Source: Hippasteria phrygiana
Lineage: Eukaryota > Echinodermata > Asteroidea > Valvatida > Goniasteridae
Assembly: GCA_037893225.1 (NCBI GenBank)
Contig: JAZGUH010000075.1
Coordinates: 744,001-808,000 of the forward strand
DNA: 64,000 bases
Reading direction: 5' to 3'
Part shown: piece after piece, positions 36,501 through 46,659 of the stretch
Position numbering within the stretch: position 1 is the first letter of the stretch
How the letters are laid out: every line of letters starts with the position of its first letter
Notes under the pieces: generated by a model
Seen by the model: the letters and a program-made list of their open reading frames with translations, nothing else
What the model was told of the DNA's origin: nothing
The model's database searches: none
Translations under genes and position numbers: made by a program

Positions 36501-39500
36501 CGCTACACCTCACAAGGGATTCCAGATTGTGCAAACCCCAAAAAGTTCCCCATGAGAAGAGGTGCTGACCCCCAGTTTTACACCAAAGCCGGGCAACTGT
36601 GCGTCGTTTGGCAGGATGCCAAACGTGTAACTCTTCTTACCAATTTTGGAAACTGCGATATCGACACGAAAGACATTCGGAGCAAAAACAGTTTGAGTGG
36701 ACTTCGTACAATCAAAAAACCTGCTGTCGTCAATGATTATAATAAATACATGGGAGGAAGTGATCTCGCAGCACAAATGTGTCAGTACTACTCGCACCCT
36801 CACAAATCGATGAAATGGTGGAAAAGAGTTTTCGTGACCATTCTTGACATCTGTTTGTTGAATGCTACCATTGTATACAACAGCATCCCTACAAACCAGC
36901 ACTTGACCACTTTGGATTTCAGGGTCAAGGTGATAGAAGGACTTCTTTCCACCTGGAAGCACAACCCAGCTCAGCATGCCAGTCAAGTCACATGTGGTTC
37001 CAGCCGCTTTCCAAATCATCACTATCCTGGGAGAAATGTTGCTGGCAAAAAGCGCAACTGTTGTTTGCAGTACCAGAGCCAAGCGGAAACAAACTCGCAT
37101 AATTTGTAAACAGTGTGACAAACCAATGTGTGTAATACCATGCTTTGAGAAGTTTCACAGTCTGTGATAAGCATTCGCCCGAGTAGGTTTTATTGCGGTC
37201 CCCCCCCCCCCCCCATTTCAATGTTGGAGTGACGGTGCACACTGCCAACCCAACATTGAATCGGGGGGGGGGGGGGGGGAGCTGCATACACAGCATTTAT
37301 ACCCTGCATTGGTGCACAGCGCCCGCTGAAAATTGATTCAGCATTGACCATCGTGCGAAGCATGCTAAAAATCACAAAGCTAGGAAGTCAAAATAATTGG
37401 TCAGCGAGGTTAACAATTGAGCATACATGTAGTTCATAATTCCACAATGTTGCACCTGCCTGTGCACACATTTCATGTCGTATTGACTGCACACGCAAAA
37501 CATTGATCAGAAATTACACATCTTACGATTGACGCAAAATTGCAACTAATAATTATAATAAATGGGGAAGGTACCAAAATAATCATGAATAAATAATCTT
37601 CCTAAACAACCGTTTCCTTAAAAAATTACCAATTTGAGTGAAAATGGGAAAAAAACCTAAAATGCATACTATTTTGTTTACATGTACTTGTCTAGGTAGA
37701 CCTGTATTTTTGCAGTCTCCTGAACTCTGATCGACCCTTCGAATTTGTCAGATCCGTAATACATTGACATTCTAAAAGATTATTTTTTCACAATTTTGTT
37801 CATGGCTTGTAACGGAGATGGGCAGCTATAGGGAGTTAGCTCGATTTGACACATTGTATAGATTTTCATTGCTGGTCAAATCAGCGCTAGCGACGCGTAT
37901 TATAGTTGCTTTGTGTACACTGTATAACTTATGTTTCTAAATCTTTACTTCTTTTTTTAATGTGTTTTGTTATGTCTGGTATGCCTTACACAAGCTGTCG
38001 CTTTTTAGGTTTTGCCTCTTTAAGATCTTCTTGACTTGATTTTCTTATTTGTATTCTTTTATATCTGTTGTGAATTACCATGAAGAGGAAATAAATGTTG
38101 CTTGTTGCTTGCATTAAAAACATCAAACGTTTATATACATTTGTACATGTACATGTAGCCAAAACTATTCAAGATCTTGCCTAATCTGGGGACAAAATTA
38201 CGCGAAGCCCGAGCCCAAGCCAGGGTTTGAGAAATGCCCTCTTAACTGCATCCAAACGTTACTAATTTGTTCAAGTTTGTGCAATTATCACAACAATCCT
38301 TGAGAGTTGGGGATTTATGAACCACCCCTCAAAATAAATCTCTTTTCAAAGAGCAATATTTTAGTTCTCATTCAATTAGTTAGGTTGGGGTGCTGTTTCT
38401 CAATGAACCTCAGGATTCCACAACACTTCAAAGAAGAATAGCCTTTCATTACATTGCCTTGTGAGGGCGCTATACACTAAAACTTGGCCAAAAGTGTCTG
38501 GTAAAGAACTGGACATGTCATGTACATGAGTGTGGTATCCAGAGCACAGTCACAAAATATGCCTTGGTATTGAAAGGGTTATGTGCTTATCGATCATCAA
38601 TAATTGCGTCACAATGACTCCACTTAAAACAGAAAATTAGAAGTGGTGCAAGGTCCTCACTTTCATAAAATTGTTCACTGCTCAGTCAACCGAAAACATT
38701 AAGACATGATCAAGGTGTCATTAAAAAGAGGACATCCGGGTCTATGGCAGGAAATATCCCTTATTTTAATACGTGTCTTCCATTAGTTGTAATTAACATT
38801 ACTATCTCAGTTTCGTGTTTTTTTATCCACCATGTATAATGGAAAGAATTTACCAGGGCCTGGCGTTTCGATTCTGGCACAGTCTTTCTCAAAGGCTAAA
38901 ATGAACACTTAACAGAAAGTCAGAAGTCTTAAAACAGATAAGCACAGATGAAAGGAGAGGAAACACTGGCAATGAGGGGAATGGCGGGGCTTGAAGGGGA
39001 GAGGATCAAATGAACTGGGGTGCGGTTTGCTTGTGTTTGGGGGGGTCTTCAATTACAGTTGCAAATTAACAGAAAACAGTCGTTGTAACATCAAGCGGCA
39101 TTGTTTGCGTGTTCTGAGCTAGGTCTCTGGTTGCTATTCGATGTCACTCTGTTGGATAAATATTTTACATTTTCATGTGGCGTACATGTCGCAAAGGAAA
39201 TTATTAGGTCGGGTTTCGTGTTTCCTATCACATTAAAAAGGTTTGATAACACTAATAAACACTTCACCGTGTTTAGGCCCTCAAAGGGTATATATATTTC
39301 AACGTTCTTGGTGATGTCTTCATAAAGCAGGGTCTTCAGCGCGTTCACATCGCAGCTGTTTGAGCTCCGGCTTTCTTTTTAAGTTTGATGACTTCTGCTA
39401 ATTTTTGTTCCAGTATTTACGTGTTCTTCATGTCAGTTGTGGTGTGTAGTATCTATTCGTCTTCTTATTTGACTTCCCGTTGGGAAAATTGACTGTTTTT

Positions 39501-42500
39501 AACGTCTTTATCGGGAAGGCTGAGGGATATTCAATGGTTCAGCGAACCGCCATCATGGCCATGCTTTTGTACGGGTTCTTCGTATTGCTGTACAACATCA
39601 CGTTTACTATAGACATTCTCAACAGTGTCGCTGGTGCCCAGCGCGCCACGCCCGATCTACATGTCTCTGCACACACATTCCAATACTTGGAACCATTACA
39701 AAATGGCGACGTGCAGCTTCATCGTCAACGTTACCAGTACTCAAGATCAGAACTTCTAAATTTGAGAACTATTGGTGAGTCAACATCTGCCGTCTCTAAT
39801 GAGGTTTGGAAGACATTAAAATCCTTCAAACTAACCAAAGTTAAATTCAAACGTGGCTCTAGAGCGGGACGAAACAAACGGAGAAAAATTCAGGTTATTA
39901 CGCACGGCGGACATGGACAATCCAATGCCAACTCCACGCAAGTACGGCGAGGACCCCTTGTGTCAAACCTGATTTCTGTTCCGATTGGTTTATCTCCAAA
40001 TAACTATTCTAACTATGTATTTAGTACACCTTCGGTGTTCCTGATCAATGCCAGATCACTGGTACAACGCATCGATGAACTTCAGTTAATGCTAGACACC
40101 AGTAATATCGACATAGCGGCCATTACCGAAACATGGTTTCCTGCTCACATTGACTCAAGTGTTTTCTCCATTCCCAAGTTTGGTCTATCCAGTAAACCAC
40201 GCATCAATAAACGCGGTGGAGGTGTAGCTCTGTATGTTAGAAATGGCATAGAGTTTAGAACTTTGAGTGAAATCAAAGTTCCTGATGATCTAGAGGTTTT
40301 ATGGATTTGGACTCGCCCACGACGACTTCCTAGATCGGTGAGTGGTATTATCATTTGTGTCGTCTACCATCCACCATCCTCTCCACATGATAATATACTC
40401 ACCGATCACCTACTGTCATCTTTGAACACACTTCAAACCAAATATCCCAATGTAGGTGTTATTCTTTTAGGAGATTTTAATAAACTGGACACTGACAACA
40501 TCTGCCGTTTGTCCGGCCTCCTCCAAGTCGTCAAAACCCCTACGCGTGGTCAAGCCATTCTCGATAAAATTTTAACGAACTTGAAAGATCTGTATTACGA
40601 GCCGCTCATATCATCACCGATTGGACTGAGCGACCATAATACCGTTACGTGGCAACCCCTGAACACCATGAAAACGACTAACGTCAGCCATAAACGAGTT
40701 GTTCGCCCAATTAAAGACTCGGACCAACGAGCCTTTGGTCAATGGATCACAAACTACAATTGGGATGGTGTTGAAGCTGCTGCCACCACAGAAATCAAAA
40801 CTTCCGTTTTCTACGCAGTCCTGAACAAGGCCATTGATCATTTTTTCCCGACCAAGGTTATCTCTTCGCATCGAAATGATAAACCTTGGATAACTCCAGA
40901 ACTGAAATCCCTTATCATCAAAAGACAAAAGGCTTTCTCCAGCGGTAAACTGTTGTTATGGCGTATGCTCCGAAACAAAACCATTAGACTTATTAAACAT
41001 GCTAAACGGGTGTTCTATAATTCCAGTGTTGGTAAATTAAAAAAACTTAACCCACGACAATGGCATCAACATATCAAGAAACTTACTGGTCACAACTGCA
41101 AGAGGAGCTACACTTTACCTGGACCTTCAACAGAGGCTATTGCAAATAACATCAATCATCAATTTATATCAGCAGCTCATGATATCCCAAAGCTTGATCT
41201 CAGCTGTTTACCTGCCTACCTTCCAATGACATCATCACCACCCTCGGTGTCTCCACAGGACGTTTTCAAGAAACTCAATAAATTAAACATTAACAAGAGT
41301 GGTGGACCGGACCTTTTCCCACCACGTGTGATAAGGGAATTTTCTTATGAACTGAGCTTCCCTCTCTGCCAAATAATCAACTGTTCGCTGCAGGAGGGTA
41401 TTGTACCAGACATTTGGAAAAAGGCCTTTGTTATACCTGTCCCTAAGTGCAATCCCCCTAGTATTGACAATCTGCGTCCTATTTCGCTCACATGTCTGTT
41501 CTCGAAGGTTTTTGAGGATTTTGTTGTAAAGTGGTTAATGGATGATATCAAAAATTCCATTGACCCTTATCAATTTGGGTCCCTTAAAGGACTCTCTACA
41601 ACTCATTGTTTGGTCAAATTGTTGGATAATATTTTTAAGGGAACCGATAGACCCCAACATTCTGCTGTGTTAGTAGCTACTGATTTTTCAAAAGCTTTTG
41701 ACAGGGTTAACCATCAGATTGTTGTTGAAAAGTTTCTTAACCTTGGTGTTCGTACTTCAATTATTCCATGGGTATGTAGTTTTCTATCCAACAGAAGCCA
41801 AGCTGTTCGATATAATGGTAGTATCTCCAGCTGGGAATTAACCAATGCTGGGGTCCCCCAAGGTACTAAATTAGGGCCGGTGGCTTTTTTAGCAATGATA
41901 AATGACTTTGTTTCTGGCTCCTCTGAGGTTTCCCACTACAAATATGTAGACGATATGTCGTTGGTTCAAACATATCGTAATAATGACCAAACAAGTTTAA
42001 TGCAACAGCAGCTTGATTGTTTGCATTTTTGGTCATTAAAAAATCATATGAGACTCAATCCCAAAAAATGTCAGGTCATGATTTCTTGCTTCCAAAGACA
42101 CCAACCTGTTAGGCCCATTTTTCAAATCGGTAATAATGTCATCAATCAAACAAACTGTGTTAAGCTTTTGGGCATTCATATACAAGAAAACCTTAAATGG
42201 GATTCTCAGGTTGATTACATGTGTAAAGCCTTTAACAAAAAACTGTACTTTTTACGTCAACTTAAACGATGTAACATTCCTGTTAATGACTTGAGAACAG
42301 TGTATTTGCAATATGTTCGACCAACTCTTGAATACGCCTCACCAGCCTGGTTTTGTGGTCTTACTAAATTCCAAAGAGAGTGCCTGGAGAAAATGCAACG
42401 AAAGGCATTCCGTATCATGCTTACTTGGGATTTTTGTAAATTTAAACCTTATGCAGATATTTGTGAGGTGCTTAGCATTCCGCCCCTCACTGAAAGACTT

Positions 42501-45500
42501 GAACAGCTTTCTTTGAATTTTGGTAATTCGCTTCTGTCGTCAACCAAGCATAGAGAGTGGCTGCCTCCTGCAAGGAACAATAATCTTAGGAATTCTGACT
42601 CTCTGACTACCATCAGGTGCAGAACTAACCGATACAGGTCTAGCTCCATTCCCTACCTAACCAGCATTTTGAACATGTAAAGTGATTTAATAGGCCTCCA
42701 ATCTTTGACCATGTAACATTTCTGTTTGTTGTCCTTTGTGGGTGGGTGTGGTTGTTAACACTTTTATTCTCTGTATGGTTAGTTTGTTTTCTGATTTTCT
42801 CTTCCTGTTTGTCTGTGTGTTTTTGCAGTGTTGTCTTGTCCTTGTTTGTTTGTTTGTTTGTTGTTCTTTGTATGTGTTTTTTTGGTTGTCTGTTTGTCTG
42901 TTTGTCTGTCTGTTTGTTTGTCTGTTGCTTTTAAATTTGTAATGCTCCTATTGTATAAATATTTTGTTTTACTTTTATATTTCTATTGTAAATCTGTATT
43001 TTAATTCAGCCTGCCGGCTGCGACGAGCAGATTTGAATAAACCAGTAATAATAATGTCTTGGTGATGCCTCTTACTAGATTCACACATACCAAAGTAATT
43101 TGTTTGTAATCTGCTCTCTTTTGTTCACTACATATACATAGAGCTCGCCTTTTACTTGTCGCAACTGGCTACGGAGCGTTAGATCATGTTTATTGTTCTT
43201 CATGTAGGCCGTTTCTTATTAAATTAACATCAAATTATACATTTTAATATACATGAAGAAAAAAAAAAAATATTATAAACGCCAATGAATGCAAATGACT
43301 GTACTTTGCAACTCGAACAAGTAACGCGTAACCGTTATGAAATAAACACTTAATGTTTTAAAACCCGTTTTGAAGTTATCATTAAAAGCAATTTCAAAAT
43401 GACCTTTCAGGTACAACCTCTTAGTGGCGCACGCTATGATGAGTCGCTTCTATTAGTCACTTAGTTTGCTCCAATATGTCAAACTTCAGACCTTAACTTG
43501 CGGGTACTGCATCTCCGTAAGTTTGTGGGTGGTGGTGAATAATCAAAATAATGGAAATATAGTTTTCCCACCAAGGTGTGGACCATGAGAACGCGGCGGC
43601 GACGGCTGCTGCTGCTGCTGCTGCCGCCTCCTGTGTTGCTGCTACTGCCGCTGCTTCTGTTGCTTGTTAATGACTAAGCTAGTTTTCGTTTAAATAGGTG
43701 ATACCATCGACAGACATGATGCTTCGCCGGTTTCTATCAGAGCCACTCGACATTAACAACAGCATCAGTGTGACGAGCGCCATCAAGTCAACATACAGAC
43801 TTGTCAATAACAATATTCGTGTCGGCGACACTGTACATGTTGCTATTCAAGCAAAAAACGCTCTTGGCGAAAACCAGACTTTCGGCGGCGATTTCTGGTT
43901 TCCGGTTTTAACAAGTGGTTCAAGCCGGACCACTGGAGGGCGCACTGCTGGATCTGTGGTGGACCACAACAACGGCACGTACAGCCCGTTCTTCTACGCC
44001 GGCTGGGAGGGAACTGCTCATATTGACATAACTCTGGCAGCCCCGAGCGTGGCTACAAGATGGCTGCGGAAGAACTACTGGCCAAAAGAAAAGCGCGTTT
44101 TCTGGAGGGCAACGTTTGTTGGCAAGGCCACCCAACCTGGCAAACCCGTGACTGAAGCAACGCTGTGCTATCTTTTGAGAAATGTGACGTCATCGCAACA
44201 TTGCATTGTCGATCACAACCCCAAAGCCACGGGCCTGACAGCTTTATACTGTGAGAAACCAAAGAGGGCCTTTACATGTCACAGTCTCGGAGTACTAAGG
44301 CTTGACGTCAAAGCAATAATGAACAGAACGAAGCAACTAATTGGTGCGGATGCACATCTTTTTCAAGGGTAGGTCTATTATATGAGCAACAGACGGACTA
44401 ACGCTGAGTATATTGACTACAAAAGATACACCAAAGCGTATGTGTGTACACTTCTTAGTTTGCGCGAAACTTCGTGTGTCATTTTGTAGTAAAAATACAC
44501 TCCGAATTAGTGTGTCTGTTGTTCATTTACAAAATGTACAACAACTTTTGTATATAGGCGTGTGTTTGAAACAAGATTGAATATCTGGTTCTCTGACTAC
44601 TGAGAAATGTCCATCTATTATTAGCTTCCCATTCCGAGTTTTAAACTAACCTTTGTAGTACCACTGCATGGTGTGTTTGTCTATAACACAGTCCAGAATC
44701 TAAAAAAACGTTCACACAAAATGTTAAATAATGTGGCAGAACAACAATTGTAGCTTTGAATACCGCACATTGAAACAGTTGAAGCATTATAGGCATGCTT
44801 CAGAATGGGTGGGGAAACTTTAACCCCGACATTTTCCTATTTATTATCGAAAGCACCACCGCTTTGCAACTGGTAGTACCCCCCCCCCCCCCCCCCCCCC
44901 CACCTTTTTGATTTATCTCTGGGGGAAGAATTGAGTAGATTCCGTTTTTAAAGGGAAGTTTATCTGAAATGAACGTTTCATTGGCGATATATTTTATTAG
45001 TTTACATTGGACTGTTCTTTATAAAAAAAAAACAGGTTTGTTGGGGGAAAGGGGTGATTGCTCCTAAAGACCTCACCCATGTGACCAGCGTGAAATAACA
45101 AACACAATGGCAGACACAATGGGAGGGCGCTATTTGATTTGGGTAAACCTTCTATAGGGCACAAAAGGTTTAAACCACGTCCTAAAACAACTTGTGTTCT
45201 TTTACTTGTTGTCTTTAATCCCCATATTGATCTTCACAAGGTTGTTAACCACAGCAAAATATTATCCTCCCCTCCAATCTCTGCTACATTTTGTGCATCT
45301 GTGCTAAATATCATCAACAGTTTCTGTCATCACTAACTTTCAACACAAGTTATTGTCTTTTGCAGAGCCAACTGGATGAAAAAGCTTCCACAGGGACCAC
45401 AAAACATCTCGATAGCAAGTAAGTGCTGCTGCTGCTGCTGTGTAGCCTATGCACTAGAATAACACTAAAGCAGTGGGCATAACTTTTGTTGAATTGACAT

Positions 45501-46400
45501 ACTAGTAAAAACATAGGGCCCTTCTTCATAGATAAGTAAGTTATTTTCGAGCAGATGTAACTCCTTCGAATGTTTCCTGGTGTATTTTGTTCCATTACAG
45601 AATTACCAAACAGCACTCTTATCAAAAGTCAGATACCATTCTGCCAGCCCGATTCGAAGCGCCTTGTAAACGATGGGTTCTGGCTGGACCAAAAGTGGAA
45701 CTACCTCCAATGCAAGGTCTGGAGATGGGATGATCAAGCAGCAGTCAAGGAGTGCCTACGTCACAAGTACGTGTACATCCTCGCTGACTCCACTGTGCGG
45801 AGCTGGTACGCCGAGCTCACGAGGAAGCTGGGTTTGCCTTGGAAACATCTAGGGAAAGGCAAGTACGCGTACCTGATGAACGACTACTACGCACATATTG
45901 ACTTGAACATGACTTTTCGTTTCCATCCCCGTGTGGTGACAAAAGCTGCCCTTTCCTTGAATATGACGTTATATGAGGTGGACTTGTTGGACGGCATACC
46001 GAGTAAAGACTGCAGCAGATATATCTTGGTCTTTTCCCCTTGGGCTCATTACACACAGTGGACACTGGAGAGCTACACTGAGCACGCGTTACTACTCAGA
46101 AAAGCTGTCCTGCGGTTCTGGGAGAGATGCCCGAACGTCCCTATCGTCATGAAAGGCGCTCTCCCGAGGGAACACAAAGACACTCTAATGGGCGTTCACG
46201 CAAATGACTACTCTCTATGGGCGTTAGGTCACAAGTTACGGGAAATATTCCGAGATACTGGGGTATATTACTATGACGTATGGCAGATGAATATGGCATA
46301 TGGGCCAGCCAATATACACATGCCTCTGGAAGTTATCTCAGAGGAGGTAAACTGGCTGTTATCATATGTCTGCGGGCAAAGCATGCACACACCTCGATGA
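30375..46400 (+). CDS. NXPE family protein (gene copy 2), five coding exons, about 580 aa
   Basis: Exons 30375-30533, 32860-32919, 43698-44368, 45366-45418 and 45601-46400. All have GT donors and AG acceptors, and phases agree throughout (0, 0, 2, 1), giving 581 codons including the stop, close to the 540-560 aa usual for vertebrate NXPE. Exon 1 gives a short basic cytoplasmic tail and one signal-anchor helix (about residues 33-53). Exon 2 gives a 20-residue stalk. Exon 3 gives the neurexophilin/NXPE N-terminal Ig-like domain. Exon 5 gives the PC-esterase/SGNH-like domain, with ADSTVR at about 376-381 and a C-terminal NIH at about 552-554. Expected in the Golgi or secretory pathway. An alternative in-frame ATG lies 15 codons into exon 1. 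Assignment of the two first exons is my inference from splice signals, phase and type II topology; exons 3-5 are secure by family resemblance. Intron 2 (10.8 kb) is filled by a piggyBac element and a LINE. Confidence 0.8.
30534..32859 (+). other. NXPE copy 2, intron 1
   Basis: Begins GTAAGT and ends TTTTGCAG. Contains the dispersed repeat at 30853-31105 and G-runs at 30779 and 31424. The rest is AT-rich unique sequence. Confidence 0.55.
30853..31105 (+). repeat. Dispersed repeat, intron 1 of NXPE copy 2
   Basis: About 250 bp, nearly collinear with 33880-34130 (CTTTCTGAAGCAGTTTTCTG, ATACATGTATCGTC, GGTTGCATGGCCA, CCAGCCCTACCACCCTTAA). Same family as the 46413 insertion. A G12 run precedes it at about 30779. 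Confidence 0.7.
32860..32919 (+). CDS. NXPE copy 2, exon 2: 60-nt stalk exon
   Basis: Preceded by TTTACATTTTGCAG and followed by GTAAAA. It is open in the frame that joins exon 1 to exon 3 and encodes 20 polar residues (WNYNTPKM...). It is too short for an ORF search; support is splice sites plus phase only. Confidence 0.55.
33880..34130 (+). repeat. Dispersed repeat, intron 2 of NXPE copy 2
   Basis: Second long copy of the family at 30853-31105. It sits just before the left end of the piggyBac element. Confidence 0.7.
34412..37109 (+). pseudogene. piggyBac transposase, two exons, C-terminal frameshift
   Basis: Exon 1 is 34412-34563 (acidic, Ser/Asp-rich N-terminus, MAENASKILEE). Donor GTAGGG, acceptor TATTTCAG, exon 2 is 35630-37109. 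The phase 2 junction joins cleanly, giving about 543 aa. The DDE_Tnp_1_7 core is complete: D in SPDETMIKFKGR, D in FIFMDNWYTSP and the late D in YMGGSDLAAQ. The cysteine-rich C-terminal domain (CKQCDKPMCVIPCFEKFH), needed for end recognition in piggyBac, is in another frame (to 37167). A one-base shift near 37055-37060 therefore removes it. Otherwise little decayed, so a young copy. Confidence 0.88.
37200..37279. repeat. Poly-C / poly-G capped hairpin
   Basis: C14 + ATTTCAATGTTGG pairs with CCAACATTGAATC + G17, with a loop of about 20 bp. It lies in the piggyBac 3' non-coding region. Confidence 0.8.
38820..39050. other. Possible Penelope-like or other retroelement remnant
   Basis: The block GGCCTGGCGTTTCGATTCTG followed by CTTTCTCAAAGGC resembles a motif seen near ends of Penelope-like elements. 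This is from general recall, and no RT or GIY-YIG coding sequence is found next to it. Confidence 0.2.
39400..43060 (+). mobile_element. CR1/L2-like LINE in NXPE intron 2
   Basis: ORF2 plus a 3' UTR of about 380 bp with (TTTG)/(TCTG) simple repeats (42838-42925). It ends near a TTTGAATAAACCAG stretch and a short TAATAATAAT tail (about 43055). The 5' boundary is estimated, and no target duplication was identified. Confidence 0.7.
39534..42680 (+). CDS. Non-LTR retrotransposon ORF2 (CR1/L2-like), intact, about 1048 aa
   Basis: One uninterrupted frame from ATG 39534 (open 18 codons further up without ATG). Residues about 165-390 form an apurinic-type endonuclease (INARSLVQRIDEL, ITETWF, GGGVALYV, LLGDFN, SDHNTV). 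Residues about 585-880 form the reverse transcriptase (GPDLFPPRVI, FSKAFDRVNH, AGVPQGTKLGP, catalytic YVDD at 804-807), followed by a thumb/C-terminal domain. YSRSELLNLR just before the endonuclease is typical of CR1/L2 ORF2. Unusual: the N-terminus contains a hydrophobic stretch (MAMLLYGFFVLLYNITFTI). The frame is complete, so the element may be recently active. Same orientation as the NXPE gene whose intron it occupies. Confidence 0.9.
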   Translation: MVQRTAIMAMLLYGFFVLLYNITFTIDILNSVAGAQRATPDLHVSAHTFQYLEPLQNGDVQLHRQRYQYSRSELLNLRTIGESTSAVSNEVWKTLKSFKLTKVKFKRGSRAGRNKRRKIQVITHGGHGQSNANSTQVRRGPLVSNLISVPIGLSPNNYSNYVFSTPSVFLINARSLVQRIDELQLMLDTSNIDIAAITETWFPAHIDSSVFSIPKFGLSSKPRINKRGGGVALYVRNGIEFRTLSEIKVPDDLEVLWIWTRPRRLPRSVSGIIICVVYHPPSSPHDNILTDHLLSSLNTLQTKYPNVGVILLGDFNKLDTDNICRLSGLLQVVKTPTRGQAILDKILTNLKDLYYEPLISSPIGLSDHNTVTWQPLNTMKTTNVSHKRVVRPIKDSDQRAFGQWITNYNWDGVEAAATTEIKTSVFYAVLNKAIDHFFPTKVISSHRNDKPWITPELKSLIIKRQKAFSSGKLLLWRMLRNKTIRLIKHAKRVFYNSSVGKLKKLNPRQWHQHIKKLTGHNCKRSYTLPGPSTEAIANNINHQFISAAHDIPKLDLSCLPAYLPMTSSPPSVSPQDVFKKLNKLNINKSGGPDLFPPRVIREFSYELSFPLCQIINCSLQEGIVPDIWKKAFVIPVPKCNPPSIDNLRPISLTCLFSKVFEDFVVKWLMDDIKNSIDPYQFGSLKGLSTTHCLVKLLDNIFKGTDRPQHSAVLVATDFSKAFDRVNHQIVVEKFLNLGVRTSIIPWVCSFLSNRSQAVRYNGSISSWELTNAGVPQGTKLGPVAFLAMINDFVSGSSEVSHYKYVDDMSLVQTYRNNDQTSLMQQQLDCLHFWSLKNHMRLNPKKCQVMISCFQRHQPVRPIFQIGNNVINQTNCVKLLGIHIQENLKWDSQVDYMCKAFNKKLYFLRQLKRCNIPVNDLRTVYLQYVRPTLEYASPAWFCGLTKFQRECLEKMQRKAFRIMLTWDFCKFKPYADICEVLSIPPLTERLEQLSLNFGNSLLSSTKHREWLPPARNNNLRNSDSLTTIRCRTNRYRSSSIPYLTSILNM
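43061..43697 (+). other. Intron 2 remainder before NXPE exon 3
   Basis: AT-rich, with an A-run at 43259-43270. The CTG/GCC trinucleotide tract (43603-43670) ends a few bases before the splice acceptor region. Confidence 0.6.
43698..44368 (+). CDS. NXPE copy 2, exon 3: neurexophilin/NXPE N-terminal Ig-like domain
   Basis: Acceptor AAATAG at 43692-43697; donor GTAGGT at 44369. Encodes about 223 residues with the family pattern of a beta-rich domain: SVTSAIKSTYR, GDTVHVAIQAKNALG, FGGDFWFPVL, VVDHNNGTYSPFFYAGWEG and paired cysteines near the end. In this family the pattern GDxVxVxIxAKDxxGxxKxxGGDFxxA is characteristic. A CTG/GCC trinucleotide tract (43603-43670) lies just upstream of the exon. 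Confidence 0.88.
45366..46400 (+). CDS. NXPE copy 2, exons 4-5: linker and PC-esterase domain
   Basis: Exon 4 is 45366-45418 (53 nt) and exon 5 is 45601-46400. The introns carry the same (GCT)n tract after the donor as copy 1 (45424 versus 1096). Exon 5 encodes the catalytic-type domain: a Cys/Trp-rich start (WNYLQCKVWRWDD), the ADSTVR block, an HPR segment, VFSPWAHYTQW, and the DVWQMNMAYGPANIHMP end. It differs from copy 1 by scattered substitutions, mainly around the GKGKY segment. Confidence 0.9.
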
Positions 46401-46412
46401 ACCTTGTTAATA

Positions 46413-46525
46413 TATGTTCTTTTTATAGAAGTTGCTCAATACAAGGCTAAAAGCCACTCTATGTAAAGAGCTGCAACAGAGTTGGTTGGGTTGCCACAAT
46501 TTTAGTTACCAGCCCTACCACCCAA
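46413..46525 (+). mobile_element. SINE-like repeat inserted in the NXPE copy 2 3' flank
   Basis: Shares the core (CTTTTTATAGAAGT, CAATACAAGGCTAAA, CAGCCCTACCACCC) with 30853-31105 and 33880-34130. Absent from the corresponding place in copy 1 (after 2088), so it is a discrete insertion. No tRNA head or poly-A tail is recognised. Confidence 0.55.
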
Positions 46526-46659
46526 AATGATGCCATTTAATTTTACTGAAAGGGTATTAACCACGTACTGGTTGAAGTTACCTACTACTTTGAACAGGCA
46601 TTTACTTTGAACGGACAGGACAATTAAACAGCTCAACCAAGTCATTTTTTCTAGGAGTT

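Larger units (their letters stand above)
34161..38578 (+). mobile_element. piggyBac transposon in intron 2 of NXPE copy 2
   Basis: Left end CCCTATCAATACC follows TTAA (34157-34160). The right end GGTATTGAAAGGG (38566-38578) is followed by TTAT, a one-base-decayed TTAA. The 4.4 kb element encodes a two-exon piggyBac transposase in the same orientation as the host gene and has 1.4 kb of 3' non-coding sequence. Confidence 0.85.
44920..46650 (+). repeat. Segmental duplication, copy 2
   Basis: Partner of 520-2230. The 3' flank differs by an insertion of about 110 bp (46413-46525) that copy 1 lacks, so copy 1 preserves the empty site. Confidence 0.85.

Noticed and set aside
39091..39348. Minus-strand 85-codon open frame before the LINE
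   Set aside because: No recognisable domain or splice support; a Penelope-like origin was considered but no RT or GIY-YIG motif is present.
43698..44372. Reading the NXPE N-terminal exon as a stand-alone gene starting at GTG
   Set aside because: The first codon follows an AG acceptor and the last is cut by a GT donor; phases join to upstream and downstream exons, so it is an internal exon.
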